DNA from: Chitinophagales bacterium
GTDB lineage: Bacteria; Bacteroidota; Bacteroidia; Chitinophagales; Chitinophagaceae
Assembly: GCA_025353485.1 (NCBI GenBank)
Contig: JANXQO010000068.1
Coordinates: 1 to 38,956, forward strand
DNA: 38,956 bases
Direction of reading: 5' to 3'
The notes beneath the pieces were generated by a model. It was not told the origin of the DNA. It did no database searches and was given only the letters and a program-made list of their open reading frames with translations. Shown one piece after another: positions 1 through 7,401 of this stretch. The first letter of the stretch is position 1, and every line of letters begins with the position of its first letter. Position numbers and translations under genes: made by a program.

Positions 1-2
1 AT

Positions 3-101
3 AGATTAGTTCATCAATCAGTTCGTGTCGAACTTAAAGGAGAATCTCTCAGAAAAAACAAAAAGGAAAACACAACAGAAGTAGTAGAAAAAAATATTTA
101 A
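3..101 (+). pseudogene. C-terminal fragment of an IstB-type IS21 helper ATPase, cut by the window edge
   Basis: An open frame enters from the left edge and stops at 99-101. The roughly 32 residues include RVELKGESLRKNKKE, which resembles the basic C-terminus of IstB, the AAA+ helper protein of IS21 transposons (usually close to R-I-E-L-x-G-E-S-x-R-K). The ATPase core would lie outside the window, so activity cannot be judged. The IS21-like terminal repeats just downstream support the call. Identity rests on a short motif. Confidence 0.6.
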
Positions 102-250
102 TCAACATAGACTAAAATAATCCTACGTTTGAAAAACAAAAGCAACTAGTTCTTTACAAATTTTTAGGCCTGAAATGGTCCTTTTATTAAGGGGTGTTCT
201 TAGGGGGTCAGTTTGCCGTGGCGGAGAGGGGTCAGTTTTGCCGGTATTTA
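102..250. mobile_element. Putative right end of an IS21-family element
   Basis: Two near-identical direct copies of GGGGTCAGTTT(T)GCCG occur at about 204-218 and 228-243, separated by a short GC-rich spacer. Multiple terminal transposase-binding repeats are typical of IS21 ends, and Bacteroidota copies often carry GGGGTCAGTTT. The outer boundary and target duplication cannot be set because the left end is outside the window. Confidence 0.55.
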
Positions 251-362
251 CTATCTCAGTAATAAATGACTAATTATGTATAAAGCAATATACGGATTTA
301 GCAAAAGATAACTATAGCAGTTTTACAGACACAACTACAAAACTTCAACGAAAGGTAATTAA

Positions 363-584
363 TCAGATTTTATCATTTTAAAAATAATTTGGTTAGGTGA
401 TTTTCAAAATCCAGACTATATAATTAAAGACAAAAATCTAAGAAATAGATTAGAACCTTATACAGATAATTTCTGTTTCCCTGCTTGCAGTCAGAATAAT
501 ATTATGTTTCAAATAAAAAAAAGGTATGGTTTAAAAGAAGATATTTACAATTGGAACTATATCGTTATTAAAAACGCAAAGTAG
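363..584 (+). pseudogene. Orphan coding remnant without a start codon
   Basis: The frame is open for about 73 codons from just after a TAA at 360-362 to a TAG at 582-584, but has no ATG near its beginning. The translation looks protein-like (for example IIWLGDFQNPDYIIKDKN and ACSQNNIMFQIKKRYG). I do not recognise the family. Its position next to an IS end suggests the 3' part of a gene destroyed by insertion or deletion. The 246-362 stretch before it holds only stop-interrupted frames. It could also be a chance open frame. Confidence 0.3.
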
Positions 585-619
585 TTTATCTGTAAAAAAT
601 TACACACAAAATTTCATAA

Positions 620-677
620 GAAGCAAAGCCGCAAAGATATTTTCTTAGCGGCTTTTTTACCTTTGCACCTTTACGTG
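620..677. repeat. Family C repeat (CGCAAAG type) containing a terminator-like hairpin
   Basis: AAGCCGC (626-632) pairs with GCGGCTT (648-654) and is followed by a T run, so it can act as a rho-independent terminator on the plus strand. The right half, TTAGCGGCTTT then CTTTGCACCTTTACGTG, closely matches the right half of the foldback at 34812-34887 (TTAGCGTCTTT then CTTTGCGCCTTTGCGTG). It is therefore a decayed copy of a dispersed repeat as well as a possible terminator. Confidence 0.5.
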
Positions 678-710
678 AAAATATCACTCCCTCCTTTATA
701 TTTTGTACCT

Positions 711-718
711 TATTTTTG
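711..718 (+). promoter_or_regulatory. Bacteroidota -7 box for the membrane protein at 734
   Basis: TATTTTTG fits the Bacteroidota -7 consensus TAnnTTTG and lies 16 bases before the ATG at 734, implying a very short leader. No convincing -33 TTTG is seen. It supports ATG 734 over the upstream in-frame TTG at 716. Confidence 0.4.
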
Positions 719-733
719 TACAAACCTTTAATC

Positions 734-1195
734 ATGCAGGTAATTTTAGTTCTTCATAATCTAATGCGCTGGGCTGTTTTATTGTTTGGACTATGGACAT
801 TATTTTCAGCCATGTCCGGAATAGTTAGCAAAAGAAATTATACAGCTGCAGATAGCAGGAGTAATTTCTTTTTTATGCTTAGCTGCGACATTCAGTTACT
901 AATCGGCCTGGTATTATATTTTACAAATGGGTGGTCAGAAAGGTTAAAAGATCTTGGCAATAATATGAAAGATGCTAACAATCGCTTCTTTACAATGGAG
1001 CATAGCCTGCTGATGATTATAGCATTAATATTAGTTCATGTAGGCAGGGTGTCAGTAAAAAAAGCAGTAACACCTGCGGCAAAACATAAACGCACTTTAT
1101 TATTTTTTGGAATAGCCATTGTATTGATATTAGCTGCCATACCATGGCCTTTTAGAGAAGCAATTGCAAGGCCATTATTAAGGTGGTTTAATTAG
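734..1195 (+). CDS. Predicted four-helix integral membrane protein, cytochrome b-like
   Basis: A 153-residue hydrophobic protein with about four membrane segments (roughly residues 3-25, 46-65, 90-110 and 122-142). It begins MQVILVLHNLMRWAVLLFG. Histidines lie in or near membrane segments (HNLMRW, EHSLLM, HVGR) and could bind haem. Similar short Bacteroidota proteins are often labelled cytochrome B, but the haem role is an inference and no partner is visible. ATG 734 was chosen because a TAnnTTTG box ends 15 bases upstream. It lies 19 bp before surE in the same direction, so the two may share a transcript. Confidence 0.6.
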   Translation: MQVILVLHNLMRWAVLLFGLWTLFSAMSGIVSKRNYTAADSRSNFFFMLSCDIQLLIGLVLYFTNGWSERLKDLGNNMKDANNRFFTMEHSLLMIIALILVHVGRVSVKKAVTPAAKHKRTLLFFGIAIVLILAAIPWPFREAIARPLLRWFN

Positions 1196-1214
1196 TTATA
1201 TAATTTAGAAATGA

Positions 1215-2006
1215 ATGAGTGAAGAGAAAACAATTCCCATCATACTTATTACAAACGATGATGGCATTACAGCGCCGGGAATAAGAAATTTAGTGGAAGC
1301 TGTAAGAGAACTTGGACAGGTTGTAGTAGTTGCACCTGATAAACCACAGAGCGGTATGGGGCATGCAATAACCATAGGTGTTCCGCTGCGGCTTAATAAA
1401 GTGGAAGACATGTTTGATGGGGTAGAAACCTGGCAAACCAGCGGCACACCTGTTGATTGTGTAAAACTTGCGGTTGATAAAATTTTACACCGCAAACCGG
1501 ATATTTGTTTAAGCGGTATTAATCATGGTGCCAATCATTCCATCAACGTTATTTACAGTGGCACTATGAGTGCAGCCATGGAAGCTAGTATTGAAAGCAT
1601 TCCCAGCATTGGTTTTTCATTGCTCGATTATCGTTTTGAAGCAGACTTTACCGCAGCAAAATTCTATGTCCATAAAATTGTAGAGAGTCTTTTAAAAACA
1701 AAAATGGATAAACATCTTTTACTCAATGTAAATTTTCCTGCAGTTCCAACTGAAGAAATAAAGGGAATAAAAATTTGCAAACAGGCATATGCAAAATATG
1801 ATGAGGACTTTGATGAACGTCTGGATCCTCATGGTAAAAAATATTATTGGCTTACCGGCGAATTTGTAAATTTTGATAAAGGTGATGATACCGATGTATG
1901 GGCTTTGCAAAATAATTATGTAAGTGTTGTTCCTGTACAATTCGATCTTACTAATTATGCATTAAAAAAACAACTCGAAAAAAACTGGAAGATAAATGAT
2001 ATTTAA
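1215..2006 (+). CDS. surE: 5'/3'-nucleotidase SurE
   Basis: 263 residues, a usual SurE length. It carries the metal-binding ITNDDGI near residue 15 (D15, D16), the S46 region in PQSGMGH, TSGTP near 76-79, SGINHGAN at 100-107 and YSGTMSAAMEA near 114-124; together these form the SurE active site. The family hydrolyses nucleoside 5'- or 3'-monophosphates in a metal-dependent way in the cytoplasm. An overlapping ATG at 1211 stops after three codons, so ATG 1215 is the start. The gene precedes a small membrane protein and lpxB, a frequent surE-lpxB pairing in Bacteroidota. Confidence 0.95.
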   Translation: MSEEKTIPIILITNDDGITAPGIRNLVEAVRELGQVVVVAPDKPQSGMGHAITIGVPLRLNKVEDMFDGVETWQTSGTPVDCVKLAVDKILHRKPDICLSGINHGANHSINVIYSGTMSAAMEASIESIPSIGFSLLDYRFEADFTAAKFYVHKIVESLLKTKMDKHLLLNVNFPAVPTEEIKGIKICKQAYAKYDEDFDERLDPHGKKYYWLTGEFVNFDKGDDTDVWALQNNYVSVVPVQFDLTNYALKKQLEKNWKINDI

Positions 2007-2289
2007 AAAAGACAATTTCGTTTTTGGATTAACCCTTGGTTTCATTGCACCGGCGTTTGGATTTTTGTTGTATAAGTTTGTAAAATTTCCTGGTCTTACC
2101 CTTAAAGAAATGTTTCAGTGGATAAAACTTAACCCAAATCTCATTACCGTTTTTATCAGCGTATCATTATTTGCCAACGCAGCATTGTTTACTGTTTACA
2201 TTAACGGTCACCGCGATAAAACGGCAAAAGGAATTTTTGTTCTCACCATTATTTATGCAGTAATTGCAATGTTGTTTAAATATTTATAA
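1996..2289 (+). CDS. Small hypothetical membrane protein between surE and lpxB
   Basis: 97 residues with three likely membrane helices (about 8-27, 48-68 and 77-96) and a charged segment NGHRDKTAKG in the last loop. Its ATG lies inside the last codons of surE (11-base overlap), which implies translational coupling. I do not recognise a named domain. Its place in a surE-lpxB operon suggests an envelope-linked role, but that is only context. Confidence 0.75.
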   Translation: MIFKKDNFVFGLTLGFIAPAFGFLLYKFVKFPGLTLKEMFQWIKLNPNLITVFISVSLFANAALFTVYINGHRDKTAKGIFVLTIIYAVIAMLFKYL

Positions 2290-2390
2290 GAAATTTTTTA
2301 GCCAACATCAAACCTTTGGGCATCATCGTTGTGTCACTCACTTGTACCGCATACCTTTATGCAGCAAATTATTTTTAATTTTAAAAGTCG

Positions 2391-2418
2391 CTTTCCCCTT
2401 GGGAAAGGTTAGGTGAGG
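2391..2418. repeat. Family A C-rich/G-rich palindrome directly before lpxB
   Basis: CTTTCCC (2391-2397) and GGGAAAG (2401-2407) form a hairpin with a three-base loop, followed by GTTAGGTGAGG immediately before the lpxB ATG. The layout matches the C-rich/G-rich palindromes elsewhere in this window. A hairpin this close to the start could affect lpxB translation. Confidence 0.5.
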
Positions 2419-2419
2419 T

Positions 2420-3562
2420 ATGAAATATTATATTATAGCAGGCGAGGCATCAGGAGACCTGCATGGCAGCAATCTTATCAAAGAATTAAAAAAGCTTGAC
2501 ACTGCAGCAGACATCAGGGCATGGGGCGGAGATAAAATGCAGGCCCTGGGAATCAAGCTTGTAAAGCATCACAAGGATCTTGCCTTTATGGGCTTTGCCG
2601 AAGTAATAAAAAATCTTCCAACCATAATTAAGAATTTGAATTATTGTAAGCAGGATATTTTAAACTACCATCCTGATGAGCTCGTTCTTATTGACTATCC
2701 CGGTTTTAATTTGCGGCTTGTAAAATGGGCTAAGGAAAATAATTTGAAAGTTATTTTTTATATCTCTCCCCAGGTATGGGCATGGAAAGAAAGCAGGGTA
2801 AGTCTTATAAAAAATTATGTTGACAAGATGATCGTCATCTTACCATTTGAAAAAGAGTTTTACAAAAAATTTAATTATGATGTGGAGTATGTCGGACATC
2901 CGTTAGTAAAAGTTGTAGAAGACTATAAACTGCAAAATCAGTTATCGGTTACTAATTACAAGTTACCGGCAACCGGCAACCGGCAACCGGCAACTGGCAA
3001 CATCATTGCCCTATTACCCGGCAGCCGTAAGCAGGAGATAAAAAGAAAACTCCCTGTTATGTTAGAAACATCAAAACATTTTCCTGAATATAATTTTATT
3101 GTTGCCAAAGCTCCGGGAATTACGGATGAGTTTTACAATACGTTTTTGGCTCCTTATAAAAATGTAAGTGCAGTTGCTGATCAAACCTATTCAATATTAA
3201 TACGCTCAAAAGCAGCATTGGTAACATCCGGCACAGCTACTCTGGAAACTGCCTTATTTGAAGTGCCTGAAATTGTTTGCTATAAAGCCGGCGAACTTTC
3301 TTACCAAATTGCAAGGCGGTTAATAAAGTTGAAATTTATCAGCCTGGTAAATCTTATTATGAATAAAGAAGTGGTAAAAGAACTTATTCAAAATGATCTT
3401 ACAGTTGAAAATAGTAAACACGAATTACACGAATTGCTAACGAACCCCACAAGACAAGAACAGATCAAAAATGATTACAGAGATCTGAAAAATTTATTAA
3501 GCCAGGGAGGAAATGCTTCAGCAAATGCAGCTAAAATTATTTATGATTTCACTAAAGTGTGA
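2420..3562 (+). CDS. lpxB: Lipid-A-disaccharide synthase LpxB
   Basis: A 380-residue GT19 glycosyltransferase that joins UDP-2,3-diacylglucosamine and lipid X to make the lipid A disaccharide at the inner membrane. Seen: GEASGDLHG (8-16), SPQVWAWKESR near 116, EYVGHPLVK near 158, LLPGSRKQEI and TSGTATLETAL, in LpxB order. Just before LLPGSRKQEI, residues of about 174-194 (QLSVTNYKLPATGNRQPATG) are low-complexity and encoded by nine heptamer units. They are a probable insertion, since other LpxB proteins have a short link here. Transcribed with surE and the small membrane protein. Confidence 0.93.
   Translation: MKYYIIAGEASGDLHGSNLIKELKKLDTAADIRAWGGDKMQALGIKLVKHHKDLAFMGFAEVIKNLPTIIKNLNYCKQDILNYHPDELVLIDYPGFNLRLVKWAKENNLKVIFYISPQVWAWKESRVSLIKNYVDKMIVILPFEKEFYKKFNYDVEYVGHPLVKVVEDYKLQNQLSVTNYKLPATGNRQPATGNIIALLPGSRKQEIKRKLPVMLETSKHFPEYNFIVAKAPGITDEFYNTFLAPYKNVSAVADQTYSILIRSKAALVTSGTATLETALFEVPEIVCYKAGELSYQIARRLIKLKFISLVNLIMNKEVVKELIQNDLTVENSKHELHELLTNPTRQEQIKNDYRDLKNLLSQGGNASANAAKIIYDFTKV
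2940..3002 (+). repeat. Family B heptamer array inside lpxB (nine units, 63 bp)
   Basis: Read in sevens from 2940, the sequence is AGTTATC, GGTTACT, AATTACA, AGTTACC, GGCAACC, GGCAACC, GGCAACC, GGCAACT, GGCAACA. Nine units make 63 bp, exactly 21 codons, so the frame is kept. The three perfect units in the middle would allow slippage, and a change of one unit would shift the lpxB frame. Confidence 0.85.
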
Positions 3563-3578
3563 GGCCATTAAAATGGCC
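3563..3578. terminator. Hairpin between convergent lpxB and the small DUF6728-like gene
   Basis: GGCCAT (3563-3568) and ATGGCC (3573-3578) form a hairpin immediately after the lpxB stop. There is no clear T run, so intrinsic termination is uncertain. It could serve either direction. Confidence 0.35.
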
Positions 3579-3591
3579 AGACACCTTAGTT

Positions 3592-3756
3592 TTATCTTCT
3601 TAAAAGTTTAATCACTATGATTATCAAAGCGAGTAAAAATAAAAGTATTGAAAGACGGTTGATCCCATGCATATAACCGATCCATTTGGTATGCGGACGA
3701 TCAGGGTTCTTCTTCTTTATGTATAAATATTCTGCTATTTGCCGCCACACTCCCAT
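3592..3756 (-). CDS. Small single-span membrane protein, DUF6728-like
   Basis: A 54-residue frame starting MGVWRQIAEYLYIKKKNPDR, followed by a middle MHGINRLSI and a hydrophobic tail of about 16 residues ending KLLRR. The N-terminal amphipathic part, the NPDRP motif, MHGINR and a single C-terminal helix match my memory of the small Bacteroidota DUF6728 family; function is unknown. It is below a usual length cut-off and easily missed. It converges with lpxB and diverges from msrB. Low-level coding quality (charged N-terminus, positive-inside tail) supports it as real. Confidence 0.65.
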   Translation of the reverse strand: MGVWRQIAEYLYIKKKNPDRPHTKWIGYMHGINRLSILLFLLALIIIVIKLLRR

Positions 3757-3842
3757 TGTAATTGTTTTAAGTTATCCTTAACCAATATGTAAAACCAAAG
3801 AAAAAAAATCGCCGTAAATTACTTAAATAAAAAATACATAAA

Positions 3843-4316
3843 ATGAAAATTATTTTAGCAGCTTTCACTTTCCTCCTTCTTGCAGGTTCAAGCTGTGCAC
3901 AAAAAAATAAAAAAATGGAAAATTTCGCCGTTGTTAAAACAGATGCCGAATGGAAAAAGCAGTTAACACCTGAACAATTTGCAGTTGCCCGCAAAGCAGG
4001 AACTGAAAATCCTTTCTCCGGAAAATTTTGGGATAATCATGAAAAAGGAATTTATAAGTGTGCGAGTTGCGGACAGGAACTATTTTTATCCGATACAAAA
4101 TTTGAAAGCGGAACAGGATGGCCAAGTTTTTATCAACCAATAAAAAAACAAAACGTTTTGGAAAAAACTGACAAAACTTTTGGTATGGCAAGAACAGAAG
4201 TGCTTTGCAGCCGTTGCGGTGCTCACTTAGGCCATGTATTTGACGATGGTCCGAAACCTACTGGGTTACGCTATTGTATGAATTCAGCGTCTATGGATTT
4301 TACAAAAACAAAATAA
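3843..4316 (+). CDS. msrB: Exported peptide-methionine (R)-S-oxide reductase MsrB
   Basis: 157 residues. The N-terminus ([20 protein letters not shown]) is a signal peptide; C18 could be lipidated, or signal peptidase I could cut after A19. The mature part has the two zinc pairs C73/C76 (CASCG) and C122/C125 (CSRCG), substrate-pocket [10 protein letters not shown] and the catalytic C145 in RYCMNSASM. MsrB reduces the R-epimer of methionine sulfoxide. The signal sequence places this copy outside the cytoplasm. It is followed convergently by a secreted peroxiredoxin and then by a molybdopterin enzyme pair, which suggests an envelope oxidative-damage repair group. Confidence 0.92.
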   Translation: MKIILAAFTFLLLAGSSCAQKNKKMENFAVVKTDAEWKKQLTPEQFAVARKAGTENPFSGKFWDNHEKGIYKCASCGQELFLSDTKFESGTGWPSFYQPIKKQNVLEKTDKTFGMARTEVLCSRCGAHLGHVFDDGPKPTGLRYCMNSASMDFTKTK

Positions 4317-4328
4317 GTTTATAAATTC

Positions 4329-4910
4329 TTATAGATGATCCAGTATATCTTTTATGCTGGATCTTTTTCTATAATCAATATCAAAAAAGCGGTAAATGAT
4401 CCTGCCCTTTTTATTAACTACATAAACAGCAGGTACGGGCAGCGTTGCACCGTTGTTTCCGTTTGCTTTTAAAAAATCAATACCATAACCTTTATATTTT
4501 TCAACAGTTTTATCATCAACTTTAAAAGCAACTTTGTAGTCGTTCATAATTTTTAATCCAGCATCATATAAAATAGAATAAGAGGCTTTTGTTTTCTCAA
4601 TTGTTTTTGAAATATTCTCAGGCAATTCAGGAGTTATAGCAAAAACAGTTGCGCCTTTTTCCTTAATTAATCCAATCGAATCTTCCAGTTGCTTTAATTC
4701 TTTATTGCAATACGGGCACCATTGTCCGCGGTAAAATATCAGGACTACGTTTCCCTTTTTTAATTGTTTTTCCAGGTTTATCTTTTCACCTTTTTGATCA
4801 GTAGCTGTAAAATTGGGGGCATGGTCATTTACATCTAATCCCACAGGGAATGTTTGGGCTTGTAATTTTACACTGCTGGTAATAATTAAAAAGAATAATA
4901 ATTTTTTCAT
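4329..4910 (-). CDS. Secreted AhpC/TSA-type peroxiredoxin-like protein
   Basis: 193 residues: a signal peptide (about 1-19, MKKLLFFLIITSSVKLQAQT), then a thioredoxin-fold redoxin domain. The active-site segment FYRGQWCPYCNKEL (C65 and C68) is a peroxidatic-type CxxC, and VFAITPELPENISKT fits the peroxiredoxin-like AhpC/TSA family. It probably reduces peroxides or acts as a thiol oxidoreductase in the periplasm. It converges with msrB with a 12-bp gap and diverges from the cytochrome gene. The promoter-like TAGTTTTGC lies 14 bases before the ATG. Confidence 0.85.
   Translation of the reverse strand: MKKLLFFLIITSSVKLQAQTFPVGLDVNDHAPNFTATDQKGEKINLEKQLKKGNVVLIFYRGQWCPYCNKELKQLEDSIGLIKEKGATVFAITPELPENISKTIEKTKASYSILYDAGLKIMNDYKVAFKVDDKTVEKYKGYGIDFLKANGNNGATLPVPAVYVVNKKGRIIYRFFDIDYRKRSSIKDILDHL
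4337..4368 (+). terminator. msrB terminator embedded in the 3' end of the convergent peroxiredoxin gene
   Basis: GATCCAG (4337-4343) pairs with CTGGATC (4357-4363), followed by TTTTT (4364-4368). It is oriented to stop plus-strand transcripts from msrB, which ends at 4316. The whole structure lies within the last codons of the opposing gene. Confidence 0.6.
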
Positions 4911-4923
4911 GAAATAACTTTCA

Positions 4924-4932
4924 GCAAAACTA
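4924..4932 (-). promoter_or_regulatory. -7 box for the peroxiredoxin gene
   Basis: On the minus strand TAGTTTTGC matches TAnnTTTG followed by C, 14 bases before the ATG at 4910. The -33 element is not clear. Confidence 0.4.
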
Positions 4933-5047
4933 CTTTTTAATAGTTAAATAGATTTAGTAAAGTGATTTCAATCTGGATATTTACTCATTTCGTATCTTAC
5001 AATATCTATCTTTTTGATTTAATAAATTTGTTTATTAAATTGTTGTG

Positions 5048-5761
5048 ATGAAAACAATTGTAAAAAAACATCCGCTTGCAATACGCTGGTTTCATTGGAT
5101 AAATTTTCCGGTGTTGGCTGTAATGATTTGGAGTGGATTATTAATTTACTGGGCTAACGATATTTACAGGGTTGGCTGGGGTGATAAAACAGTTCTTAAA
5201 TTTTTTCCCGATTCATTTAATAAAGCACTCAACATCCCCTTCAGGCTGGCAGAGGGTATGAGCCTGCATTTCTTCTTCATGTGGTTCTTTGCCATAAATG
5301 GCTTTTTATATGTTTTATATTTATTTATTTCAGGAGAATGGAGATTGATCTTCCCCAATAAAAAATCTTTAAAAGAATCATGGCAGGTTGTGCTGCACGA
5401 TCTTCACATAAAGAAAAGAATGCCACCGCAAAAAAAATATAATGCGGCGCAACGCATTGCTTATACAGGTGTAATTTTTATGGGTATAGGTTCTTTGTTA
5501 ACAGGATTAGCCATTTATAAACCTGTTCAGTTTAATTTTTTATGCAACTTACTTGGCGGTTATGAATGGGCAAGAGCAGAACATTTTATTCTCACAATTC
5601 TTTTTACTTTATTTTTTCTTGTGCATATCATTCAGGTAATAATTGCAGGATGGAATAATTTCAGGGGAATAGTTACAGGTTTTGAAGTGAAACCCCCTAC
5701 GCCCCCGCCAGTTGGCGAAGGAACTATGGAAGTTCATCCTCTTAATGAATTAAAAAAATAA
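5048..5761 (+). CDS. Cytochrome b561-type membrane subunit paired with a molybdopterin enzyme
   Basis: 237 residues with four to five membrane segments and histidines placed as haem ligands: H8 and H16 in KKHPLAIRWFHWINF, H in SLHFFFMW, and two in AEHFILTILF and LVHIIQV. It likely carries electrons from the quinone pool to the periplasmic molybdenum enzyme encoded next; the stop and next start overlap by one base (TAATG). ATG 5048 was preferred to the GTG at 5045; TAAATTTG at 5023-5030 is a possible -7 box. The C-terminal tail after GFEV (PPTPPPVGEG) is encoded by a family A repeat, so the last 20 or so residues are probably not ancestral. Confidence 0.85.
   Translation: MKTIVKKHPLAIRWFHWINFPVLAVMIWSGLLIYWANDIYRVGWGDKTVLKFFPDSFNKALNIPFRLAEGMSLHFFFMWFFAINGFLYVLYLFISGEWRLIFPNKKSLKESWQVVLHDLHIKKRMPPQKKYNAAQRIAYTGVIFMGIGSLLTGLAIYKPVQFNFLCNLLGGYEWARAEHFILTILFTLFFLVHIIQVIIAGWNNFRGIVTGFEVKPPTPPPVGEGTMEVHPLNELKK
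5692..5725 (+). repeat. Family A palindromic repeat coding the tail of the cytochrome b protein
   Basis: A C-rich stretch (ACCCCCTACGCCCCCGCCA) is followed by a G-rich partner, with CGCCA/TGGCG arms at 5706-5710 and 5713-5717. It is translated in frame as PPTPPPVGEG. The peptide is very similar in style to [10 protein letters not shown], encoded by the same repeat type inside thyA. Confidence 0.65.
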
Positions 5762-6513
5762 TGACTGAAAAAGAAACAATAATTTCAGAAAAACAATTGA
5801 GAAAGAAAACAATAATTTCTTTTTCAGTTTTTATTGTGATGTTAGTACTTGCTGTAGTTGCATGGAAATGGCTTCACAAACAACCTGATGCAGATGGTGC
5901 TTTAAAACCTTTGCGTACAGTGTTAAATAATAATGAAAGAATTTTTTCAAATTTTTTCAGCAATAATCATCTTGCCAAAACATTTCCTGTTGGCGCTACT
6001 GTACATAAAGTAAGGGTGAATGGCAGCGAAGGTATGAGCCCGGATTTTGATGCTTCCAAATGGAAATTACAGGTAATAAAAAGTGCAGGAGATACTTTAT
6101 TTGTAACCCTTGATGAAATAAAAGCATTACCAAAAACAGAAATAGTTTTTGATTTTAAATGTATTGAGGGCTGGAGCCAGATAACACATTGGGGCGGTGT
6201 AAAGTTTTCTGATTTTGCAAAAAAATATAATCTCACTTCGCAAACACAAATGAATTATGTTGGTTTGATTACGCCTGATAAAGGTTATTATGTAGGGATA
6301 GACATGCCCGCTATCCTGCACCCACAAACACTCTTATGTTACGAAATGAACGGGAAATCATTGCCAATGAATCAGGGTTATCCCTTGCGATTAATCATTC
6401 CGGTTAAATATGGTATTAAGCATTTAAAAAGGATTGGGAGTATTTTCTTTAGTAATGAGCGTCCCGCTGATTACTGGTACGAAAGAGGATATGATTATTA
6501 TTCAGGGTTATGA
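5761..6513 (+). CDS. Membrane-anchored molybdopterin-dependent oxidoreductase (sulfite oxidase / MsrP fold)
   Basis: 250 residues. One N-terminal membrane anchor (about 18-38) is followed by a sulfite-oxidase-type Moco domain. The likely molybdenum thiolate ligand is C134 in DFKCIEGWSQITHWGGVKF, and the C-terminal signature GYPLRLIIPVKYGIKHLKRI fits the family. The best-known relative, MsrP (YedY), repairs periplasmic methionine sulfoxide with the haem protein MsrQ; here the partner is a b561-type cytochrome. The msrB gene nearby makes a repair role plausible, but the substrate is not shown by sequence. A canonical twin-arginine motif is not visible (QLRKKTIISF), which is odd for an exported Moco enzyme. 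Its 3' end overlaps the convergent LOG gene by 16 bases. Confidence 0.85.
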   Translation: MTEKETIISEKQLRKKTIISFSVFIVMLVLAVVAWKWLHKQPDADGALKPLRTVLNNNERIFSNFFSNNHLAKTFPVGATVHKVRVNGSEGMSPDFDASKWKLQVIKSAGDTLFVTLDEIKALPKTEIVFDFKCIEGWSQITHWGGVKFSDFAKKYNLTSQTQMNYVGLITPDKGYYVGIDMPAILHPQTLLCYEMNGKSLPMNQGYPLRLIIPVKYGIKHLKRIGSIFFSNERPADYWYERGYDYYSGL

Positions 6514-7277
6514 TCGTTAGAAAAAGGAAGTATTGATGAAACTTTTTGTAATCCTTTTTCAAAAAAGCCCCAGAAAGGTTTTGGTTGTTTTGCATATTGC
6601 AGTTTAAAACCAACAATGCTTTTTTCTTTTATATAATTAATAGCTTCTTCTATTGAATCTGTAACCAAATACAAACTTGGATCATTGGCAGAAATAGTTC
6701 CTTCTTTCATCATCCTTTCGTTATGTGCAAGCAGTTCTTTATGATATTCCTTATCAAAAATGATTATAGGAAATTTTTCTATTTTTTTTGTTTGAACTAA
6801 TGTGATTGCTTCAAAAAATTCATCCAGTGTTCCGAAACCGCCGGGCATTACAACAAATGCATAAGAGTATTTTACCAGTAAAACTTTTCTTACAAAGAAA
6901 AATTTCATGTTCACCCATTTATCAAGGTATGGATTTGGATGTTGTTCGATTGGCAATACAATATTGCAACCCACACTTCTGCCTCCAACTTCTTTTGCGC
7001 CACGGTTTGCAGCTTCCATTATTCCCGGGCCGCCACCGGTAATTATTGTAAAGCCAAGCTTGGCAATCCTGCCGGCAAGTTTTCTTGTTTGCTCATAATA
7101 AGGATGATCTTCTTTAAAACGTGCAGAACCGAATATTGTAACACAAGGCCCAACAAAGTGTAATGCTCTGAAGCCTTTTATAAATTCAAAAAAAACACTA
7201 ATGATATATTTAAAATCGTACCACCGGCTTTGAGGACCTTCTAAAAATTTTATTTCGCTTTTCGTTTCGCTTTTCAT
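6498..7277 (-). CDS. LOG family protein (TIGR00730-type Rossmann fold)
   Basis: 259 residues. GGGPGIMEAANRGA (81-94) and PGGFGTLDEFFE (145-156) are the two hallmark motifs of the lysine decarboxylase-like/LOG family. Characterised members release the base from nucleoside 5'-monophosphates (cytokinin-activating phosphoribohydrolases) or other nucleotides; the physiological substrate here is unknown. The protein is longer than the minimal LOG, with an N-terminal extension of about 40 residues and a C-terminal extension. It is convergent with the molybdopterin enzyme and lies downstream, on the same strand, of the fused E1 gene (124-bp gap). Confidence 0.88.
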   Translation of the reverse strand: MKSETKSEIKFLEGPQSRWYDFKYIISVFFEFIKGFRALHFVGPCVTIFGSARFKEDHPYYEQTRKLAGRIAKLGFTIITGGGPGIMEAANRGAKEVGGRSVGCNIVLPIEQHPNPYLDKWVNMKFFFVRKVLLVKYSYAFVVMPGGFGTLDEFFEAITLVQTKKIEKFPIIIFDKEYHKELLAHNERMMKEGTISANDPSLYLVTDSIEEAINYIKEKSIVGFKLQYAKQPKPFWGFFEKGLQKVSSILPFSNDHNPE

Positions 7278-7401
7278 TGTCTTTTATTATTTCTGAACGC
7301 TGATTGGGGGAGATTAAAAAGAGTATAAGAATAAAATATTACAATAGGTATTAATCTTTTTAATCAAACAAATCTACCTAAATGGTGGTTCAGACAATTC
7401 A

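Noticed and set aside
2940-3002. CRISPR-like array
   Set aside because: Units are seven bases with no spacers, lie in a coding frame, and have no cas genes nearby.
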